A DNA stretch of 64,000 bases from contig JAHQRK010000025.1 in the NCBI GenBank assembly GCA_019828595.1, positions 186,001 to 250,000 of the forward strand, written 5' to 3'. Position 1 is the stretch's first letter. Each line of letters begins with the position of its first letter. Origin of the DNA: Aphanomyces cochlioides. Its lineage: Eukaryota > Oomycota > Saprolegniomycetes > Saprolegniales > Verrucalvaceae. A program made the translations under genes and the position numbers. Below are positions 57,453-64,000 of this stretch, in pieces. The notes under the pieces were generated by a model. That model was given only the letters and a program-made list of their open reading frames with translations. It was not told the origin of the DNA and made no database searches.

Positions 57453-58900
57453 CTACATTTCGGCAGGAAAGTCAAAGACAACATCTTTGTCTTTAGCCGA
57501 AGCCTCGATGGCAAACTATTCACATCACTCAACTCATACAAAGGGATAGATTGACATACCTGAAGAGCTTGGATTACTCGTGAATTGACACGCGTCCATT
57601 GAACGAACTTCTGGAGTTGGACTTCATTGAGTGGGGCGCGGAATAGATCCACCAAGTTCTAGTCAGTGTCAGGGTGCGGTTCATTGTAGTGATATGCACC
57701 TCAGTGTTGGGGAAATGCAGCCATTCATGAAGGTTCAACGCTGCAAAACACTTCTCAACAATCGCCAAGCGTGTCGATTCATTGTGAACTTGGGTTTGCA
57801 TTTCAAAGAGTTGCATGCATTGCAGATCAGTGAGACCGAGTGCAAGTTTGAGTTCAAGAAAATTTGGATCGTCTGCAGCAGCAAGCGCGAGCATCAAGGC
57901 TTCGTCATTTGCATCATGGACCACAGATGCATGGCGCAAGAGCCGTGTGAGAAGCGCCGCAGTTTCTTGATGCTTGGTGTCCTTGGTCATTGTCACGCTT
58001 TGCTTGTGCTCGCCTGATTCGTTTTTATTTTCTGTCAGCATGCGCACACGTACCACTTAATGCTTCCACGAGTGTCGCAATGTCTCCCTTGCCAAACTCA
58101 TGTGCAAGTGACTTGGCCAGAATATTCTGGAGTTCCTTGACTTCTGCTTCATAAGTTTCAACCAATTCCTTGCTTTTCTTTCGTCGTGCGCCGGCTAAAT
58201 CTCGGTTACGTGCCAATCGCTTTTGTTTGCGCTGTTCTTCTTCCTGCAATTTTTTGTAAATGTTGAGCAAATCTGGGTTCGCAAGAATGTTTCGAATCTG
58301 ATCACTCGTGATTTGGCTCGGGTCTTTTCCAAGCAATTTTGATAAAACACCAAGATCCAATGGGGGCTCGTCCGCCGGTGCCGATGATGCAACACTTCCA
58401 TCCTCTGACGTCGTATCATCCACCTTCAAGTTGCGCATTTGAGATTCCGTGCTAGCAACAGATCCGCCGTTATCTTTTAGGTAGAGAAATTGGGGTGGCG
58501 TTTTATAGGCCGGATGCGCCGACCGAGGAACATGACGCTTTCCACTGCGCTCTTCTGGCAATGGGATATCATCGTACGAACTGGTCGTGTTCGTGCTTGT
58601 CGTTTGGTCGTAATACCCGTATGCGCTGTTCACGGGTGGAGCCATCGTCATATGCGCTCCAGCATTGCTTGGAGCAAGATACGACGTGTTTACGTTGCTG
58701 TCGGGATAAAGCATCATTCCTGGTTGTCCTTGCGGCATTGCCATCGGATAGTTCATGTGTTGAGATGGATGATGCATCCCCACTGCAGCCATGGGATTCT
58801 GCATGTACATATTGTTCATATGCACAGCCGACTGTTGCTGCCTCTCGCGTTCGTCCTGCATGAGCATGTGCTGCTGTTGTTGTTGGTAGTACGGATCCAT
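57453..58900 (-). CDS. bZIP transcription factor A
   Basis: Four exons (58900-58054, 58013-57700, 57658-57560, 57515-57453) encode about 440 residues. The N-terminus is Gln/Met-rich (MDPYYQQQQQHMLMQDERE), like an activation region. The helix DPSQITSDQIRNILANPDLL comes before the basic region KRLARNRDLAGARRKKSKEL, which has the N-x7-R spacing of bZIP proteins, and a short zipper (LVETYEAEVKELQNILAKSL). The C-terminal half is a conserved helical domain with LGLTDLQCMQLFEMQTQVHN and FRAPLNEVQLQKFVQWTRVN. It is paralogous to the gene at 59510-60868 in every exon and intron position except that gene B carries one extra intron. Confidence 0.85.
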
Positions 58901-58922
58901 CTTGCTGCCGGTGACTTGGAAA

Positions 58923-59325
58923 ATGCTCTCTCAGAAGGAAGTTCCGGATAGTTATCCGGATCAACATCCGGAAGCTCGCGCCTTTTTAGAGGCACTTTTG
59001 AACTCATCTCAAGATGACGAGAGCGAAGCAACGACAGTACATGATGTAAGAGGAAGCTTGCTTCGATGGATAGATGAAAGCTTACTTCAAAGGAGTACAC
59101 TAGCCGAGGAGCCCTCTATGAAGATACAGCGTCTTGGAACGTAAATGCAGGACGAACATGCTTGAAGCATTCAGTCGACGAGATTTGAGGACAAGAAAAG
59201 ACAGTTCCAGCTCAATGAAAGATAAAGAGCATCCCACCCAAACTTTCCGATTAATCGTGAAACGGAATACGATGTATGCAACTTTACAACGATGGAAGAA
59301 CGAAGTCCTTTGCAAGCAGATGTGA
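58923..59325 (+). CDS. Small unrecognised protein, two exons
   Basis: Exons 58923-59140 and 59175-59325 join in frame across a 34-nt GT-AG intron, giving 122 residues. The product starts MLSQKEVPDSYPDQHPEARA, has an acidic middle (SSQDDESEATT) and a basic helical end (FRLIVKRNTMYATLQRWKNE). No domain is recognised. Its ATG is 22 bp from the ATG of bZIP A on the opposite strand, so the two genes share a very short promoter or their leaders overlap. The palindromic CCGGATA-GT-TATCCGG word lies in its first codons. Confidence 0.55.
58944..58959. promoter_or_regulatory. CCGGATA-GT-TATCCGG palindrome at a divergent gene pair
   Basis: The 16-bp palindrome lies 44 bp upstream of bZIP A and inside codons 8-13 of the small divergent gene. 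It uses the same CCGGATA half-sites as the motifs upstream of DEK, the TRAIP-like gene and the small membrane protein gene. Confidence 0.4.
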
Positions 59326-59509
59326 TGGACAATTGTTGAAACACAAGGATCATATTGTGAAACGAGTCTTGAACAGGAATGGAACACAACAAATGTGAAA
59401 AGTGATTAGAACATGGACATGACATCTTTCTGAGCGGGTGTGGCAGCAGAGCAAGTTTGATGTCATATTTGGGAAGGCGGATGATATGTGAGCAGCCACA
59501 AAAAGACAT

Positions 59510-60868
59510 CTACAACTCGCTTGGGAACTCAAATTCAAGGTCTTTGTCGTCGTTAGTCGCGCCGCCAGCAAACTGGTCACTTGTGAGTAAAGAAATCCCG
59601 CCATGGAAGTTTACCTCAAGTTGCTGGATGATAGGCTGATTGACCCGTGTCCACTGAACAAATTTCTGAAGCTGCAAGTCACTCAGAGGTGCACGAAACA
59701 AGTCGACGAGTGTCTAGACACAACGAGCTATTCGTTCAGAAGGAGCAGGCAGAGGCATGATCACCTCGGTGTGTGGAAAATGGAGCCATTCGTGAACATG
59801 CAGAGCAGCAAAGCACTTTTCCACAATGGCAAGACGGGTTGATTCGTTGTGAATGTGATGCTGTAGCTGTGACAGCCGCATGCATTGCATTTCAGTAAGT
59901 CCAAGAATGTGTTTGAGCTCAACAAACATTGGGTCATTAGAGGCTGCCAGTGTTAGCATCCAATTGTCTTCATTGGCTTGACGAACCTACATTGACGGAT
60001 TTATCCCAAACTTTCAAGGGTCTTCGTACCGCTGATGCATTCCGTGAATGCTGTTTCAAAAGCACAGAGGTCTCTTGGTGCTTAGCGTCTTTGGTCATAT
60101 TGACACTCTGACGTTGCTCCCCTGCAATTGCCCATGAAATCAGTCACTTTAGGCTTGGATCGTACCGCTCAAAGCCTCTGTGAGAGTATCAACATCACCT
60201 TGGCCAAATTTGTGCGCTCGAATCTTGGCAAGGATATTCTCAAGCTCAGAAACTTGTGCTTCATACGTCTCGACAAGACCTTTCTTCTTCTTTCGCCGCA
60301 TCTGAGCTGTCTTTCTGTTGTTGTCGAGGCGCTTCTGTCGCTTGATTTCTTCCTCCTGGAGCTTCTTGTAAATATTGAGAAGATCCTTGTTGACCATAAT
60401 GCTGCGTATATGTTCGTCGCTGATGTCAGCTTCGTCCCTCGCCAGCACTTTGGACAACACAGCTTTATCCAACACCAAACCTTGAGTTCCATCCGCAAAG
60501 GCATCTGCAGTGACAGGGTCTGTATTCTTTTTGCTTTTTGGGTAATATACTGTCGGTGGTGTCCTCCATCGTCCCGATGGTGCATGTCGCTTGCCTCCAT
60601 TGGAGACGTCGTCGAAAGGCGGCGGGACGTGGCTAAAATAAGGGTGTGCATGTGACGCTCCTTCCATCGATGGAAATACGTCGTTCGGGTACATTCCGAC
60701 ACCAGGCGGTGGTGGCGTTGGGAAAGGCATACTTTGCGCCTGTGGATTCGAAAAGAGAGATGCTCCATACGAACTCTGAGAGGATGCCGCCGCCGCTGCT
60801 GCCGCTGCTTGTCGCCGCATCTGTTCCTGCTGGAACTCGTCCATTTCAGCTGGTGTGGATTTCCACAT
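59510..60868 (-). CDS. bZIP transcription factor B
   Basis: Five exons follow gene A's plan with one extra intron: 60868-60166, 60121-60031, 59986-59765, 59713-59615 and 59572-59510. The product is about 390 residues. It has a Met/Gln/Ala-rich N-terminus (RRQAAAAAAAASSQSS), the helix DEADISDEHIRSIMVNKDLL, a basic region KRLDNNRKTAQMRRKKKKGL with N-x7-R spacing, a zipper (LVETYEAQVSELENILAKI) and the same C-terminal helical domain (LGLTEMQCMRLSQLQHHIHN, FRAPLSDLQLQKFVQWTRVN). The last intron is 42 nt, a multiple of three without a stop, so retention would add 14 residues. A local duplication produced A and B. Confidence 0.85.
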
Positions 60869-61541
60869 ATAACCTCATTTAAATCCAAATTCCATACAAT
60901 TATCAAGTCATAATGAAATAGTATATTAAAATTATGACCAATCAGCGACGAATACATTCGTCAACTGGCCGTTCAAAAACTTTTTAGTTTGAATTTTCGT
61001 TAGAACGGCCACAAGCATAAAGAAGATCCAACAACGACATGACATGGCGCCATCTTGAAGGGAGCATTCTGCTGGCCTGCGCACTCATTTCAGACATGAG
61101 TTGTCGATATCCCTCTGACTACGAGCTTGCAGAATGTATTCGGTTAAGAAATGACTCGTTGCTCGCCTCTGCGCTGTTTGATGCCTTTCAAACGAAGTCG
61201 AAGTGAATTGAGCCCGGCTCCGACAAACTGTGGATGGACCCTCTTGAATACCTCGGTGAAGATTCATGGGTTGTAAGAAGGTCGATCAGGGATCGTGCAT
61301 CCAACAGCCGACGTTTTACAGGCGTGCTCGTATCAAATGTAAGATGATGAAGCACCATGTTATGACTTGCTCCAAACCTTTTGAAGAAAGGAACGTGAAT
61401 GTCGAATTTAATTGCTCCATGACAGGAACTTGGACCATCCTATCGCCTCGTTTTAAGCAATGAGAAGACCCTCGCGAACCTCTTTCGGAGCAGTCATGAA
61501 TTTATAGCTTCAGGTTAGCGCAGAGACAGGTTCAAGATATT
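60869..61541. other. Intergenic stretch
   Basis: No supportable gene. Short frames around 61085-61460 lack motifs. Confidence 0.45.
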
Positions 61542-62309
61542 TTATTCATCCCACATGCGGGCAACAGTCCAGTCTAATTGCTCGAGATTTTTCATGTCAC
61601 TTTGGAATCGGACCTGACAGAATGAATTGCGCACGTCCGATCGGTTCTTGCTCTCGTCGTCGCCTTCAAATTGCAAATGCTCCGTAGTCTGAAAGACAAC
61701 ATCCATGTACAAGAGTGCATAATCGCTCGAGATCGTGATAGCATGGAGATAACATTCGTGGATGTCCAATTGCGTAAGTGCCACTCGAGTGTATCCATCG
61801 TCATGGTACGCTTTGAATTCTTTCATGATAGATGCCAAGCACGTTGACGTCATGACAGATTCAAGCAATCTTGTCGTTTGATACGCATTTTGGATATCTG
61901 TCGGGTTCTCTTGGGTCGCAGCGGCAAAGAAATCGCCCGAGTGCATCGTGTGGAAGATCAGGTCCAGTGCTACTTGAGCTCCGTGCAAGAAATCCTCAAG
62001 ATCAAACGGTTCCTCCCCAAAGTATCGGTGAAAGAAGACAAAAGCCATCCACTTGGTCACGTTTGGCATTGTTGGGTCAAAGAGGCCCTCGCGCTCCCAT
62101 CCAAAGAGTCGATCACGGTCTTGGAATGCTTTGACCATTGTGTTGACAAACGGAGTTTTCTGTTGTTCTTCCGGAGTATTGGTGGAAAAGGCACGGCAAG
62201 CCTGGCGAGTCCATGGCGCTTTGTCTACTCTCTTGAGGCTACCAAGCATCGACGAGCGGCCAAGGCTGCATGTTCGTGATGCCAGGCGCTGGACATGTCG
62301 ACTCAACAT
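61542..62309 (-). CDS. Mitochondrial protein, possibly Tim44/NTF2-like
   Basis: The product is 255 residues from the ATG at 62309. That start exposes a typical mitochondrial presequence, MLSRHVQRLASRTCSLGRSS, with more Arg and a CRAFST cleavage-like end by about residue 43; codons upstream are open but would mask it. The mature part has helices (WMAFVFFHRYFGEEPFDLED) followed by an alpha-beta region with a repeated pattern (VALTQLDIHECYLHAITI, CQVRFQSDMKNLEQLDWTVA). It resembles Tim44/MBA1/MRPL45-type NTF2-like folds in a general way only. Localisation is more secure than function. Confidence 0.7.
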   Translation of the reverse strand: MLSRHVQRLASRTCSLGRSSMLGSLKRVDKAPWTRQACRAFSTNTPEEQQKTPFVNTMVKAFQDRDRLFGWEREGLFDPTMPNVTKWMAFVFFHRYFGEEPFDLEDFLHGAQVALDLIFHTMHSGDFFAAATQENPTDIQNAYQTTRLLESVMTSTCLASIMKEFKAYHDDGYTRVALTQLDIHECYLHAITISSDYALLYMDVVFQTTEHLQFEGDDESKNRSDVRNSFCQVRFQSDMKNLEQLDWTVARMWDE

Positions 62310-63277
62310 GATGAAGGAAGGCTCCACAGAGTGCCAATCAAGTGAGTCACAAGGATTTGTTAAAATTGGAATATTCTTCGATGAAATCATTGGATAAAAG
62401 AATAAAACTTTCAAAATATTGTTGATTTGATACGAATTTCCAGACCCCGTTCAATTGAATCACGCCGGCGGATCGATTCACCAATCGACGCCATTGGCTA
62501 ATAAATATTTTGGGCGATTTTGATTGGCTGAATAAATTTAAGAGAAAGTACAGTTGCCATGAAAGAAAGTACTGTTCTAATTTTCATTCGGAGATTGATA
62601 CAAAAAACGAATCCAAATTGGGAAATTTCTAGCGAATCCACAATATATTGACCAATACAATTAGAAAATACTCTGATAGCCTCTTTTCAAAGAGAGCAGC
62701 TCGAGTTACTGATCGAAACTAATCGAATAAGATGGCAGAATACTCTTAATGCTACTGATTACAAGTGGATTTCCTTCTAAGTTTGACCGAATGCCAACTA
62801 AGGTCTAAAATAAGCACAAACAGGCTGCTTGTTTGGTGGTTGCTACTATCAGTCTATGTCCCCTGGTGTTAAGGACTTTGTCATGACTACTTCAAGAATG
62901 TTTTTGTGGTAAGTAGTTGGTTTGGAAAGAGTAAAGCTTTATGAGGAGAAACATTGATTTAGTTTCTCTTTGAACAGCCCCCGTATACGTCATGAAGAAT
63001 TGCCCTCGATAATTAACGGGTCGCAGTGTATAGCTAACGTTAGGTCATGTCAACCACCGTGGATTCTAATGCTCTGTGATCTAAGGCCCTGGTTTCCACG
63101 TTCTCATCCACATCTAGAGATGAGAACTCCTTGATTTTCATTGGCTAAGAATTCCGGATCCAGATACATTCACATATTCCATCCTCACCTTTAATCAGAT
63201 TCAGGAGGAGACTCGGAGTCTCCTTCTCTGTTCACATCCCCTCCTGTCTGACTACATTCCAGTTTCATCCTTCCATC
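62310..63277. other. Intergenic stretch
   Basis: AT-rich; I find no gene, repeat or RNA. Confidence 0.5.
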
Positions 63278-63530
63278 ATGGACGACGAAAAGCTTGTGCC
63301 CACAAAGCGTCAGAAGAAAACAAGTGCGAATGACCGCCAGCGCGAGGTCAAGCAAGAACCTGCTTCTTGGTGCGAAGAGAGTGTGGCCACACTCTTTCGG
63401 TTGCGATATGCGTCGGACTGTCTGCGAGATTTGACTCTCGAAACAATTTTGAGAAGAAACCATTGACCATACCTCTCATTGTCAACCATCGAGTCAAAAT
63501 CGGCCATTGAAACTGTCAATCGGTTGAACT
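63278..63530 (+). pseudogene. Myb/SANT-like DNA-binding fragment
   Basis: From the ATG at 63278 the frame reads MDDEKLVPTKRQKKTSANDR, a basic leader, then SWCEESVATLFRLRYASDCL, the first helix of a Myb/SANT-like (trihelix) domain. Just after LRD the expected RFDSRNNFEKKPLTI continues in the next frame, so the gene is frame-shifted near 63427 and then ends. The domain type is common in oomycete-specific transcription factors and in transposon-related genes. It may also be a gene truncated by the assembly, but downstream helices are absent. Confidence 0.45.
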
Positions 63531-64000
63531 TTTTGGTTCTAGAATGGGCAATAATTGTTGCGCTCGCAGTACACACAGACGAAACGGCAATGCAGACAGC
63601 GAGGGCAATTGTGTTGTTGGCGCTCACAATGATATCTGGGTGTGAAGTGAGGATGTGAACGAAGCCATTTTCACTCCTCATTTCGGTTGTTAAATTGTTA
63701 TCCGGTTCCCATCCGAGATGTGGATGTGAACTTGGAAATCAGGGCCTAAAACATTCACAGCAAGCAAACAAACCATGGAAGAGGAAGCATACCCCAACTC
63801 GAGTCTATTTTCCAAGGACTTGATTAAAATGTGGGATGGTCGGATCAGTGAAGTCCGAGCTTCTCGCCGCAATAAAAGGGGGGTGGAAGGTTAGAGGTCG
63901 CCTGGGGCTTTTAGGTGAGCCAGACGCGATCGAAGGAAATGGAGAGGCACGTCTGTGGGTTGAAAGTCCGCAGTAGTTGACCGCTGCTGGGGGAAAGGAC
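63531..64000. other. Right edge of the window
   Basis: No gene can be supported. A minus-strand frame starting at 63681 has a hydrophobic stretch (IALAVCIAVSSVCTASATII) and a TTATCCGG word 17 bp upstream (63698-63705), but overlaps the Myb/SANT fragment and is not recognised. Confidence 0.35.

Noticed and set aside
59171..59509. Minus-strand frame of 112 codons between the bZIP genes
   Set aside because: It overlaps the spliced small plus-strand gene and has no motif.
1..64000. CRISPR arrays, operons, prophage, rRNA or tRNA genes
   Set aside because: I scanned for regular repeat-spacer patterns and RNA signatures and found none; the gene structure is eukaryotic.

Overview
The window looks like a nuclear contig from an oomycete, most likely Saprolegniales-like. 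Genes carry very short GT-AG introns (about 34-55 nt), non-coding DNA is AT-rich, and ankyrin-TKL kinases are abundant. There are no operons, no CRISPR, and I recognised no rRNA or tRNA. The species assignment is an inference.

Layout. 1-7.5 kb is gene-poor: a deleted Helitron-type remnant, small repeats and hairpins, and a decayed leucine-rich-repeat gene. 8.0-10.0 kb holds two tandem p24/TMED cargo-receptor genes, followed by a Tourist-like MITE. 11.1-15.4 kb is one large minus-strand gene (SH3-like modules, DERPI repeats, a TOG/HEAT-like segment and a basic Ser/Thr/Pro tail), probably a microtubule-associated protein. 16.7-19.5 kb is a dead PIF/Harbinger element. 19.9-29.1 kb has two tandem ankyrin-TKL kinase loci; the first is a pseudogene missing the kinase core, and the second has an intact kinase preceded by about 20 ankyrin repeats, nearly every repeat being its own 99-nt phase-0 exon. 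30.4-33.2 kb is a second Harbinger element with an open transposase gene.

34.0-46.7 kb is a conserved housekeeping block: a polycystin-2-like channel with two C-terminal RyR domains, a TRAIP-like RING ligase, a seven-exon tail-anchored membrane protein with no long ORF, a WDR59 (GATOR2) orthologue, a DEK chromatin protein, and a small membrane protein. 47.8-55.4 kb is a third ankyrin-kinase locus, on the minus strand, encoding kinase-pseudokinase-kinase in series but carrying several disabling changes. 56.2-56.7 kb has MITEs nested inside each other. 56.7-62.3 kb has an isochorismatase-fold hydrolase, two paralogous bZIP factors flanking a small gene, and a mitochondrial protein. A broken Myb/SANT fragment lies near 63.3 kb.

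The unusual features are the one-repeat-per-exon ankyrin arrays, where the damaged exons are also the ones that could be skipped without losing frame; the triple kinase module with a central pseudokinase; the polycystin-RyR fusion; two Harbinger copies with different losses at conserved acidic positions; and a recurrent TTATCCGG/CCGGATAA motif just upstream of several start codons.
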